Shown here piece after piece: positions 1 through 7,704 of a DNA stretch of 9,642 nt. The notes under the pieces were generated by a model. It did no database searches, had not been told where the DNA came from, and saw nothing but the letters and a program-made list of their open reading frames with translations. Numbering within the stretch: the first letter of the stretch is position 1; each line of letters starts with the position of its first letter. Source of the stretch: Chitinophagaceae bacterium (GTDB lineage Bacteria; Bacteroidota; Bacteroidia; Chitinophagales; Chitinophagaceae); the NCBI GenBank assembly GCA_947442905.1, contig CANEWV010000036.1, forward strand, positions 1-9,642. Reading direction: 5' to 3'. The translations under genes and the position numbers were made by a program.

Positions 1-1217
<1,217 letters not shown>

Positions 1218-1236
1218 TTAATTTTACGAATGAATA

Positions 1237-1518
1237 TTATACGATTGCGAGTAAATCACTTTCACGCATGATAAGTAGGTCTTGACCTTCGATTTGGATT
1301 TCTGTACCAGCATATTTGCCATAGAGTACATTGTCACCAACTTTAACAGTCATTGGTTCGTCTTTTTTACCAGTTCCAACAGCAACTACTACGCCACGTT
1401 GTGGTTTTTCTTTAGCTGTGTCAGGGATAATGATTCCGCCAGCAGTTTTTTCTTCTGCAGCAGCTGCCTTTACAATTACTCTGTCGTGTAAGGGCGTTAC
1501 GCTTAATTTCTTAGCCAT
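1237..1518 (-). CDS. groES: 10 kDa co-chaperonin GroES
   Basis: GroES forms the seven-subunit lid that closes the GroEL chamber. The 93-residue product has the normal family length. It begins with a [13 protein letters not shown] segment (residues 9-17), followed by the mobile loop with GGIIIPD (27-33), which contacts the GroEL apical domain, then [12 protein letters not shown] (37-48). Further on come [16 protein letters not shown] (59-74) and a C-terminal end with [13 protein letters not shown] (81-93). It is the first gene of the groES-groEL operon, with groEL following after 31 bp. The ATG at 1518-1516 fits the family N-terminus exactly, and no Shine-Dalgarno sequence precedes it. Candidate promoter elements for the operon lie about 110-200 bp upstream, implying a leader of about 100 nt or more. 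No CIRCE-like inverted repeat was seen upstream. Confidence 0.98.
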   Translation of the reverse strand: MAKKLSVTPLHDRVIVKAAAAEEKTAGGIIIPDTAKEKPQRGVVVAVGTGKKDEPMTVKVGDNVLYGKYAGTEIQIEGQDLLIMRESDLLAIV

Positions 1519-1626
1519 ACCGTATTTGTTTTTTAATGTTTGTGTTAAAAAATCTGTTCCTAAACGTAAATCGTTAACCAGAACAGTACCTATTCATCTA
1601 TTATTATGCCAACTAGTTTGCTAGGT

Positions 1627-1662
1627 CAAAATTTCAGGGTTTACCCTAGTAACCTACCAAAA
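1627..1662 (-). promoter_or_regulatory. Candidate groES-groEL promoter (Bacteroidota type)
   Basis: On the minus strand, AAATTTTG (1634-1627) matches seven of the eight positions of the TAnnTTTG -7 element. TTTTG (1662-1658) could serve as the -33 element; the 23-nt spacing is at the long end of the accepted range. Transcription would start near 1620, giving a leader of about 100 nt. The palindrome at 1636-1647 falls in the spacer. A competing candidate lies further upstream: CATCTTTG (1697-1690) with TTGACA (1724-1719), separated by 21 nt. Neither is a perfect match, so the assignment is tentative. Confidence 0.35.
1636..1647. repeat. Short palindrome AGGGT-TT-ACCCT in the groES/nusB intergenic region
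   Basis: A perfect 5-bp inverted repeat with a 2-bp centre lies at 1636-1640 and 1643-1647. It is nested in a wider CTAGG (1621-1625)/CCTAG (1645-1649) inverted repeat, and the two pairings share bases so cannot both form. Its place between candidate -33 and -7 elements of the groES promoter suits an operator, but no regulator family with this site is recognised. The repeat itself is certain; the function is inference. Confidence 0.4.
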
Positions 1663-1761
1663 TTGGCGAAAGCCTGTCAGAACGGGCGGCAAAGATGCAG
1701 TAAGTTTTGGTTTAGAAGTGTCAATTTTTCATTTTTAAGTGGTTTTTGGGCAATTTCTTTC

Positions 1762-1769
1762 TACATTTG
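1762..1769 (+). promoter_or_regulatory. -7 promoter element for the nusB-yajC-coaE operon
   Basis: TACATTTG is a perfect match to the Bacteroidota -7 consensus TAnnTTTG and lies 24 bp before the nusB ATG at 1794. No TTG sits at the preferred 17-23 bp upstream; the nearest TTTTTG (1743-1748) leaves only 13 bp. The predicted transcript start near 1775 lies after the alternative TTG start at 1746, which supports the choice of ATG 1794 for nusB. Confidence 0.5.
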
Positions 1770-1793
1770 CGCACCCAAATAAGTTCTTACCAG

Positions 1794-2735
1794 ATGATAA
1801 GTAGAAGAAATATTCGTGTGAAAGTGATGCAATTGCTATATATCATAGAAACTGCCGAAGCTGGAGCCAATTTGCCCAATCCGGCACAAGTGCTTAAAAA
1901 ACAGCTTGATCTGAGTAATGAGCTATTCGTTTACCTCCTTTATTACATTACAGAAGTTGCCCGTTACGCCGAAACCAGTGCTTTTAACCGTGCGGCCCGA
2001 AACCTTCCTTCCAACGAAGATTTAAACGTAAATACCAAAATTGCCGGAAATTCATTGTTGTGGGAAATCATTGAAAGTGAAACTTTTAAAGAGGCGCTAG
2101 AGGTATTTAAGCCCCATCATACCATTTCAAAAGACCTACTTAAAAAAACATTTGATGCCCTAACGGAGTCCGATATTTATCAGTTGTACACGGCAAGTGA
2201 TGCTAGAGACAAGGGCAAGGAAAAAGAGATTGTCAAATTTATTTTTACCAACCTTATGCTTCCTAATGAGGCATTTATAGAGCATATTGAAGAAGTGTTT
2301 CATAACTGGGACGATGATGCGGATATGATGGAACAGCTAGTATTAAACTACATTCAAAAACCGGCTGGGGTTAACTTATTAGAAATGGTTGGTACCGAAA
2401 AATGGCAGTTTGCACAAAGTTTATTGGAAACAACCATCGACAAAAAAGAAGTAACCGCCGATTTAATTAAGCCTAAATTAAAAAATTGGGATGCTGAGCG
2501 TATCGCCCTACTGGATATGATTTTGATGCGAATGGGGATTTGTGAATTGTTGTTTTTTGAAACCATTCCAACCAAAGTAACCATAAATGAGTATATTGAT
2601 TTAGCAAAGGATTACAGCACAGCGCAAAGTGGTCAATTTGTAAATGGTATTTTAGATAATATTCATAAAGAATTAACCGAGTCTGGTAAGATTCAAAAGG
2701 TTAATTTTAATGCTTCAAATAACAAAAAAAAATAG
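1794..2735 (+). CDS. nusB: Transcription antitermination factor NusB (long Bacteroidota form)
   Basis: NusB binds boxA RNA together with ribosomal protein S10 and takes part in antitermination, mainly of rRNA operons. The 313-residue product starts with MISRRNIRVKVMQLLY, typical of Bacteroidota NusB. It has a long helical middle region and then the NusB core at about residues 231-290, with NWDAERIALLDMILMRMG (231-248), the PTKVTINEYIDLAKDY segment (259-274) and GQFVNGILDNI (280-290). Classical NusB is about 140 residues; the long N-terminal part is normal for this phylum, not a fusion peculiar to this strain. An upstream in-frame TTG at 1746 would add 16 residues, but a perfect -7 promoter element lies inside that extension, so the ATG at 1794 is preferred. 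It is first in a tight operon; yajC follows 2 bp after its stop. Confidence 0.93.
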   Translation: MISRRNIRVKVMQLLYIIETAEAGANLPNPAQVLKKQLDLSNELFVYLLYYITEVARYAETSAFNRAARNLPSNEDLNVNTKIAGNSLLWEIIESETFKEALEVFKPHHTISKDLLKKTFDALTESDIYQLYTASDARDKGKEKEIVKFIFTNLMLPNEAFIEHIEEVFHNWDDDADMMEQLVLNYIQKPAGVNLLEMVGTEKWQFAQSLLETTIDKKEVTADLIKPKLKNWDAERIALLDMILMRMGICELLFFETIPTKVTINEYIDLAKDYSTAQSGQFVNGILDNIHKELTESGKIQKVNFNASNNKKK

Positions 2736-2737
2736 CG

Positions 2738-3076
2738 ATGAACAGTTTAAGTTTAGTAATGTTAGCAGGTAATCCACAACAAGGTGGTGGAGGTGGTATG
2801 GTACAATTAGTAATGATGGGTGCCATTATTTTAGTTTTCTGGTTATTTATGATTCGCCCCCAAGCTAAAAAAGCAAAAGACCAAAAGAAATTTATTGATA
2901 ACATGCAAAAAGGTGATCGTATTGTTACTATCGCTGGTATTCATGGTTCTATCAATAAAATCAATGAAGACGGAACACTTCAATTAGAAGTCAACCCTGG
3001 TAGCTACCTTAAAATTGAAAAGTCTTCTATTAGTATGGAATGGACTTTAGCGATTGCTAAAGCAGCAAATGCTTAA
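2738..3076 (+). CDS. yajC: Sec translocon accessory protein YajC
   Basis: YajC is a small inner-membrane protein associated with SecDF and the SecYEG preprotein translocase. The 112-residue product has a short N-terminal stretch with a Gly run (residues 16-20), one membrane helix at about 21-38 (rich in V, M, I, L and F), and then the family signature RPQAKKAKDQKKF (40-52). The GDRIVTIAGIHGSI segment (59-72) and the beta-rich cytoplasmic tail follow. Length and order match the family. The start codon is 2 bp after the nusB stop, and the last 8 bases overlap the coaE start, so translation of the three genes is probably coupled. In many Bacteroidota a DUF1573 and/or YbbR-like gene sits in this cluster (from general knowledge); neither is present here. 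Confidence 0.95.
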   Translation: MNSLSLVMLAGNPQQGGGGGMVQLVMMGAIILVFWLFMIRPQAKKAKDQKKFIDNMQKGDRIVTIAGIHGSINKINEDGTLQLEVNPGSYLKIEKSSISMEWTLAIAKAANA

Positions 3077-3650
3077 AATTGGTTTAACAGGAGGCATTGG
3101 TGCCGGTAAATCTACGGTAGCAGGTATCTTTAAAGTACTTGGTGTACCTGTGTTTGATGCCGATGCCACTGCAAAAAATATATTAAATACGGATCTCGTT
3201 TTGCGCGAACAAGTGATTGCTGCATTTGGATCTGAAACTTACAAGAACGGGTTGCTAGACAAAAAATATCTAGCAACCCTTGTTTTTAATAGCCCAGACC
3301 AACTCGCAAAACTAAATGCGCTGGTGCATCCGGCCACCATTGCTGCTATGGAAAAATGGGCTTCCGGTTTTACGGACAGGCCCTATATTATTAAAGAAGC
3401 TGCTTTACTTTTTGAAGCTGGAACAAATGAAGGGCTCGATTATATTATTGGTGTATCGGCGCCTCAAGAACTGCGCATAGCAAGGGTTATGCAAAGAGAT
3501 CAGGTATCGCGCGAAGAAGTTATAAGCCGCATGCAGCATCAATTAGATGACACCGAAAAAATGAACCGCTGTAATTTTGTTATTGATAACAATGAAGCGA
3601 CATTAGTTATTCCACAAGTACTTTCTCTGCACGAGCAATTTATTTCTTAA
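3069..3650 (+). CDS. coaE: Dephospho-CoA kinase
   Basis: CoaE phosphorylates the 3'-hydroxyl of dephospho-CoA with ATP, the last step of coenzyme A synthesis in the cytoplasm. The 193-residue product begins MLKIGLTGGIGAGKST, with the P-loop at residues 8-16. It continues with FDAD (29-32, the substrate-side Asp region), LVHP (85-88), EAALLFEAG (110-118), and RVMQRDQVSREEVISRM (139-155), which is the lid region. Length is normal for the family. A TTG five codons upstream (3054) would give a longer product, but the ATG at 3069 places the family N-terminus correctly. The start overlaps the yajC end by 8 bp, and the stop overlaps the convergent pafA stop region by 11 bp. Confidence 0.96.
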   Translation: MLKIGLTGGIGAGKSTVAGIFKVLGVPVFDADATAKNILNTDLVLREQVIAAFGSETYKNGLLDKKYLATLVFNSPDQLAKLNALVHPATIAAMEKWASGFTDRPYIIKEAALLFEAGTNEGLDYIIGVSAPQELRIARVMQRDQVSREEVISRMQHQLDDTEKMNRCNFVIDNNEATLVIPQVLSLHEQFIS

Positions 3651-5325
3651 TTACTTCTTCAATTACTTTTCCAACCGCACCATTTGGCATTTGTACTTTT
3701 AAAAGTGCAGCAAGTGTTACGGCAATATCCGTCATGTAGGTTTCTTTGTGCGAGCTTCCTTTGTTGATACCATAACCATACCATAACAACGGAATATGCG
3801 CGTCGTACGGATACCACAATCCATGTGTAGTGCCGGTGTTGCCACCATCTATATAGCCAGGTTTAAATATGATTTGAACATCGCCACTTCTGCGTGGATA
3901 AAAACCATTGGCAAGCATTTCACGAAGCGTTTTGTTGATTGGCGTTGTCATGATTTCTGATGTAGGAAATGCATTAGCAACTGCTTCATTTTTTTTCATG
4001 TAATCGGCAATCCATTTTTTAATGGGCGCGTCATCAATTTTTGCAGAATCTAATTTGTTGTGGTTTATATGCACTTGGTAATTATACATACTAACTACTA
4101 AATTTTCGATACCATATTTTGCTTTTAATTGTGCATTCATTTCCTTTTGAATACCTGCATCATTAACTGCACCTCCAGGTAATTTATTTTCAGTCATAAA
4201 TCCTGGAACATGCGCTACGGCGTGGTCTGCAGTTAAAAATACCGTGTACTGCCCGTTGCCAACTTGTGCATCTAGAAAAGCAAAAAACTTACCTAATTCT
4301 TCGTCAAGTCTCACATAATCGTCTACATTTTCCCATGAGTTAGGTCCAAAAGAATGTCCAATATAATCTGGAGAAGAATAACTGATGGCAAGCATATCTG
4401 TATTACCTGATTGACCTAATTTTTCGGCAATAACAGCTGCTTTAGCCATCTCTGTAGTGAGTGTGTTACCATGTGGCGTAGAAGAAATTTTTCCGTAATC
4501 TTTTCCAATATATTTTGATAAATCATAAGGGAATCCTAACGCATCTTTACCAAATGGTTTGCCTTCATATTCTTTTTGATCTGCTGTTGCATAATCAGCG
4601 TAAGTAGCAGCTGGTAACAAGGTATTCCAACCAAGTTTGTATAGTGAGTCAACAATTTTTCTATTGTTAAATTCTGTTACCCAAGTAGGTAATTCATTGG
4701 TGTAATAGGTACTTGTAATAAAATTTCCAGAAGTGCCTTCATACCAATAAGCACCCGTTGCGCTATGTCCTGCGGGTAAAATAGCACCTCTATCTTTAAT
4801 GGCAATACCTACCACTTTACTTTTAAAATTAGTAGCAAGTCTTAACTCATCACCAATAGTAGTGGTAAGCATATTGCGCGGACTCATTTGACCATCCGCA
4901 TCTGTTTTACTACCAACTCCTTTTACGGTTTTGTCTTCACTGCAATACACATTACGCATGAGTTGATTGTCCCACCAGGCGTTACCTGTAATGCCATGAA
5001 TGGCCGGAACAGAACCTGTGTAAGCACAGGTATGACCACAAGCTGTTACCGTTGGGGTGTAGGGTATAAAGTTATTTTCGCATGAATAGCCCTGGCTTAA
5101 CAACCTGGTTAAACCACCATTTGCTTTGAAAAGTGGCCTGTAACGCACTAAATAATCCCATCGCATTTGATCTACTACAATACCTACAACCAGTTTAGGC
5201 CTAGCTGTGGCTGTCGCTAAACCAGCTTTTTGTACTGCTGGTGTTGTTGTTTTTTGAGCGCTAACAGCTGTGCTAGCAGATACCAAAAACAGGCCTAAAA
5301 GGCTTACAATCAAGTGCTTTCTCAT
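3640..5325 (-). CDS. pafA: PafA-type alkaline phosphatase, secreted
   Basis: This is an alkaline-phosphatase-superfamily phosphomonoesterase that releases phosphate from organic esters outside the inner membrane. The 561-residue product starts with a signal peptide (residues 1-23, cleavage likely after the A-x-A-like VSA before Gln24). The two-metal site is complete: Asp52, Thr94 in TACGH (nucleophile), Asp320 and His324, Asp367-His368, and His501. The substrate-binding residues Asn115, Lys177 and Arg179 are also present. From memory, all but the first sit at a constant +15 offset from the Elizabethkingia PafA numbering (T79, N100, K162/R164, D305/H309, D352/H353, H486), which separates PafA from the related diesterases. 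An ATG 11 codons upstream (5358) is possible, but the shorter start gives a cleaner signal peptide and fits the candidate promoter. It is convergent with coaE, which it overlaps by 11 bp. Confidence 0.93.
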   Translation of the reverse strand: MRKHLIVSLLGLFLVSASTAVSAQKTTTPAVQKAGLATATARPKLVVGIVVDQMRWDYLVRYRPLFKANGGLTRLLSQGYSCENNFIPYTPTVTACGHTCAYTGSVPAIHGITGNAWWDNQLMRNVYCSEDKTVKGVGSKTDADGQMSPRNMLTTTIGDELRLATNFKSKVVGIAIKDRGAILPAGHSATGAYWYEGTSGNFITSTYYTNELPTWVTEFNNRKIVDSLYKLGWNTLLPAATYADYATADQKEYEGKPFGKDALGFPYDLSKYIGKDYGKISSTPHGNTLTTEMAKAAVIAEKLGQSGNTDMLAISYSSPDYIGHSFGPNSWENVDDYVRLDEELGKFFAFLDAQVGNGQYTVFLTADHAVAHVPGFMTENKLPGGAVNDAGIQKEMNAQLKAKYGIENLVVSMYNYQVHINHNKLDSAKIDDAPIKKWIADYMKKNEAVANAFPTSEIMTTPINKTLREMLANGFYPRRSGDVQIIFKPGYIDGGNTGTTHGLWYPYDAHIPLLWYGYGINKGSSHKETYMTDIAVTLAALLKVQMPNGAVGKVIEEVIKK

Positions 5326-5368
5326 AAGAAGTTGTGGATTAAAATGCGTTTTTAACATATTTCAGCGT

Positions 5369-5397
5369 CTAAGGTACACAATGGTGCATAAATCCAA
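5369..5397 (-). promoter_or_regulatory. Candidate pafA promoter
   Basis: On the minus strand, TTG (5397-5395) and TACCTTAG (5376-5369) are separated by 18 nt. The latter matches seven of eight positions of TAnnTTTG, and the spacing fits the Bacteroidota pattern. Transcription would start near 5362, only a few bases before the alternative ATG at 5358 but leaving a leader of about 37 nt before the preferred ATG at 5325. One copy of the direct repeat GTGCATAAAT lies in the spacer. Confidence 0.4.
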
Positions 5398-5417
5398 CGC
5401 TTATGGCGTGCATAAAT
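5384..5417. repeat. Direct repeat GTGCATAAAT, two copies, in the pafA/acyltransferase divergent region
   Basis: Identical 10-bp copies lie at 5384-5393 and 5408-5417, 24 bp start to start. Both are preceded by ATGG, directly overlapping in the first copy and with two extra bases (CG) in the second. The first lies in the spacer of the candidate pafA promoter, the second just upstream of the -7 element of the plus-strand gene. This would suit binding sites of a shared regulator, but no known regulator is recognised. Confidence 0.45.
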
Positions 5418-5421
5418 AGAT

Positions 5422-5429
5422 TAATTTTG
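5422..5429 (+). promoter_or_regulatory. -7 promoter element for the oxoamine synthase gene
   Basis: TAATTTTG is a perfect match to the TAnnTTTG -7 consensus, 40 bp before the ATG at 5470, giving a predicted transcript start near 5436 and a short A/T-rich leader. No clear TTG is found 17-23 bp upstream; the repeat copy at 5408-5417 occupies part of that spacer. Confidence 0.5.
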
Positions 5430-5469
5430 CATCAATTTTTATTGATTACCAAAGAAATAATGAAAACAT

Positions 5470-6729
5470 ATGGCAGACATCTTTGAGAGACTCCTTAAGA
5501 ATGCTGGACCGCTGGGTCAGCACAGAGAAAGAGCACATGGCTATTTTTCCTTCCCTAAGTTAGAAGGTGAAATAGGAAGTAGAATGAAATTTAGAGGAAA
5601 AGACATGGTTGTCTGGAGCCTCAATAACTATTTAGGTTTAGCCAACCATCCCGAAGTTAGAAAAGCAGATGCCGATGCTGCAGCAGCATATGGGTTAGCT
5701 TCTCCGATGGGAGCACGTATGATGAGCGGAAACTCCGATCAGCACGAACAACTAGAAAGTGAACTAGCCGCATTTGTTTCTAAAGAAGATTCCATTTTAA
5801 TGAACTTTGGTTACCAAGGTATCATGAGTACCATTGATGCTATTTGTGGCAGACATGATATTATTGTTTACGATGCTGAAAGTCATGCATGTATTATTGA
5901 TGGCCTTCGTTTACATACAGGTCACCGTTATGTTTTCAAGCACAACGACCTAGAAGATTTTGAAAAACAAATGCAACGTGCAACGGCGCTTATTGAAAAA
6001 CAAAGCGCAGGTGGTATTTTAGTAATTACAGAAGGTGTGTTTGGTATGGCAGGCGACCAAGGAAAATTAAAAGAAATAGCAGCATTAAAAAATAAATATT
6101 CTTTTAGACTTGTTGTTGATGATGCGCATGGTTTTGGAACACTTGGTCAAACAGGTGCAGGTGCAGGTGAGGCGCAAGGTTGTCAGGACGCTATTGATTT
6201 ATACTTTTCTACGTTTGCAAAATCAATGGCTTCTATTGGTGCATTTTTGGCCGGTGATAAAGCAATCATCGATTTTATTCGTTACAATATTCGTTCGCAA
6301 ATATTTGCTAAGAGTTTACCAATGCCACTTGTGATTGGTAATTTAAAACGACTTGAAATGTTACGCACCATGCCAGAGCTTAAAGAAAAGTTATGGAGTA
6401 ATGCATTAAAATTACAAGCAGGCTTAAAAGAGCGTGGTTTTGATATTGGTAAAACCGATACGCCTGTAACACCAGTTTATATGATTGGTGGCGTAGAAGA
6501 AGCTACAGCGATGGTAATGGACCTCAGAGAGAATTATAAAATATTCTGTTCTATTGTTATTTATCCTGTAATTCCAAAAGGGCATATAATTTACCGCTTA
6601 ATTCCAACAGCAGCGCACACAGATGCTGATATACAGGAAACATTAATTGCATTTACTGAAACAAAAGCCAAGCTAGATGCAGGCGCTTACAAGGTAGAAG
6701 CGATTCCTGATATGGCAGAGAAAAAATAA
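5470..6729 (+). CDS. Alpha-oxoamine synthase family acyltransferase (serine palmitoyltransferase-like or cysteate acyltransferase-like)
   Basis: This PLP enzyme belongs to the family that condenses an amino acid with an acyl thioester, with loss of CO2. The 419-residue product has a full fold-type I domain: LNNYLGLANHP (51-61), GARMMSGNSDQHEQLE (81-96), the PLP-stacking His139 in ESHAC, TEGVFGMAGD (187-196), VDDAHGFGTLG (216-226) with Asp217 and His220, and the Schiff-base Lys251 in STFAKSMASIGAF. The C-terminal domain has YRLIPTAAHTDADI (375-388). The N-terminal segment of about 45 residues before the catalytic domain matches the Bacteroidota group linked to membrane sphingolipids (serine substrate) or sulfonolipids such as capnine (cysteate substrate). 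Sequence reading alone does not settle the amino acid. Biotin-pathway AONS (BioF) is less likely because no other bio gene is near. It is a single-gene unit with its own promoter and a strong terminator. Confidence 0.88.
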   Translation: MADIFERLLKNAGPLGQHRERAHGYFSFPKLEGEIGSRMKFRGKDMVVWSLNNYLGLANHPEVRKADADAAAAYGLASPMGARMMSGNSDQHEQLESELAAFVSKEDSILMNFGYQGIMSTIDAICGRHDIIVYDAESHACIIDGLRLHTGHRYVFKHNDLEDFEKQMQRATALIEKQSAGGILVITEGVFGMAGDQGKLKEIAALKNKYSFRLVVDDAHGFGTLGQTGAGAGEAQGCQDAIDLYFSTFAKSMASIGAFLAGDKAIIDFIRYNIRSQIFAKSLPMPLVIGNLKRLEMLRTMPELKEKLWSNALKLQAGLKERGFDIGKTDTPVTPVYMIGGVEEATAMVMDLRENYKIFCSIVIYPVIPKGHIIYRLIPTAAHTDADIQETLIAFTETKAKLDAGAYKVEAIPDMAEKK

Positions 6730-6741
6730 TGGAAGTCATGT

Positions 6742-6788
6742 AAAAAGGCCCGCCATTTGGATATAGTCCAATTTGGCGGGCCTTTTTT
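6742..6788. terminator. Bidirectional intrinsic terminator
   Basis: A G/C-rich hairpin pairs GGCCCGCCA (6747-6755) with TGGCGGGCC (6774-6782). An inner TTGGA (6757-6761)/TCCAA (6767-6771) stem caps it, with a TATAG-derived loop and a small T/TT internal bulge. It is flanked by A5 (6742-6746) on the left and T6 (6783-6788) on the right, so either strand yields a hairpin followed by a U run. It lies between the convergent acyltransferase gene (stop at 6729) and the DUF2911 gene (stop at 6823) and should end both transcripts. Confidence 0.93.
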
Positions 6789-6822
6789 ATTTATTTTATT
6801 GCGATTTTTTACGCAACAACAA

Positions 6823-7662
6823 TTATAAACTTTTGATCAATTCATTTGCAAACGTTACATAGTCTGCGTTTTTGCCAGTTGCCATGTCAATACATTTTTG
6901 AGCACTCGCTTTTGCACTTACTTTATCGCCTAATGCTTTTTCAATTCTAGCTTTTAATAAAACCATCCAGTAAGCATCTTTGCTAGCTTCAACTGCTTTG
7001 GTAATATTTACAAGTGCATTGTTATTGTCTTTGTCAAAATCATAATAGAAGCTTGCAGCATTATAATACGTATTCGCTTGAACTGTTTCTGCAGTTAATG
7101 CTTTTTCTATTTGTGCACGAACACGGTCTTTGATGTTGGTGCTAATAGGTACAGCAACTTGAACGCTTCCCCATGTCATATGTAGTTCACAGGTTTCTGC
7201 AGCGATATTTGCAAACTGCATGGTAAATGATTCTGCAAAGTTTGAAGATTTTAAGGCTTTTACTTTTACGCGCACAACATCTTCTGCTTCTTTATAACCG
7301 TCAGATCCCCAATTATTTAATCCTTTATTAAAAATTACGTCCCACATTTCTTTACCAGGAATTGCATAAATAACATAAGTGCCAGCTTCCAACTCGGTAC
7401 CACCAATGGTAACCTTGTCTGTAAACTTAATTTTAGTAGCTGCGTTTGCACCAAGGCGCCAAATGCTACCAAGAGGTGCTAATTCACTATTTTCTTTTAA
7501 AACGGTACGTCCTTTAATGTTAGGACGAGAGTAGGTAAGTTCGATAGCACCCATACCAAAATCTTGGTTAATTTTTTGTGTGGTACTTGGCGCAGGCATT
7601 TTAATTTGTGCGCTTGCAAAAGTTGTAACAAAAGCTGCTACGATGAAGAGTATTTTTTTCAT
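6823..7662 (-). CDS. Secreted DUF2911 protein with helical C-terminal repeats
   Basis: The 279-residue product starts with a clear signal peptide (MKKILFIVAAFVTTFASAQ, cleavage likely after Ala18), so it should reach the periplasm or beyond. Residues about 28-175 carry the DUF2911 pattern common in Bacteroidota: YSRPNIKGR (44-52), GSIWRLGANAATKI (65-78), LEAGTYVIYAIPG (91-103), and a beta-rich rest including MTWGSVQVAVPI (162-173). Residues about 180-279 are helical and Ala/Lys-rich, with a pattern resembling TPR-type hairpins (AYWMVLLKARIEKALGDK at 230-247). The biochemical function of the family is unknown, and I assign none. The gene follows xerD with a 42-bp gap holding a perfect -7 promoter element, so it can be transcribed on its own. 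It ends at the shared terminator. Confidence 0.88.
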   Translation of the reverse strand: MKKILFIVAAFVTTFASAQIKMPAPSTTQKINQDFGMGAIELTYSRPNIKGRTVLKENSELAPLGSIWRLGANAATKIKFTDKVTIGGTELEAGTYVIYAIPGKEMWDVIFNKGLNNWGSDGYKEAEDVVRVKVKALKSSNFAESFTMQFANIAAETCELHMTWGSVQVAVPISTNIKDRVRAQIEKALTAETVQANTYYNAASFYYDFDKDNNNALVNITKAVEASKDAYWMVLLKARIEKALGDKVSAKASAQKCIDMATGKNADYVTFANELIKSL

Positions 7663-7693
7663 AGGTAAATTTTTAAAAACTTGTTTTGAAAGG

Positions 7694-7701
7694 CAAACCT
7701 A
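7694..7701 (-). promoter_or_regulatory. -7 promoter element for the DUF2911 gene
   Basis: On the minus strand TAGGTTTG (7701-7694) matches TAnnTTTG perfectly and lies 31 bp before the ATG at 7662. A weak -33 (GTTTC) occurs 23 nt upstream, inside the end of xerD. It suggests the DUF2911 gene has its own transcript besides any read-through from xerD. Confidence 0.5.
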
Positions 7702-7704
7702 ATA

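Noticed and set aside
5460..5486. A tiny 8-codon frame (ATG 5460 to TGA 5484-5486) overlapping the start of the acyltransferase gene in another frame, which could act as a leader peptide.
   Set aside because: Short A/T-rich leaders produce such frames by chance; it has no ribosome-binding signal and no attenuator-like hairpin follows.
5470..6729. Naming the PLP enzyme BioF (biotin synthesis).
   Set aside because: The catalytic motifs are shared by the whole family, the N-terminal region resembles the Bacteroidota lipid-synthesis group, and no biotin gene is adjacent.
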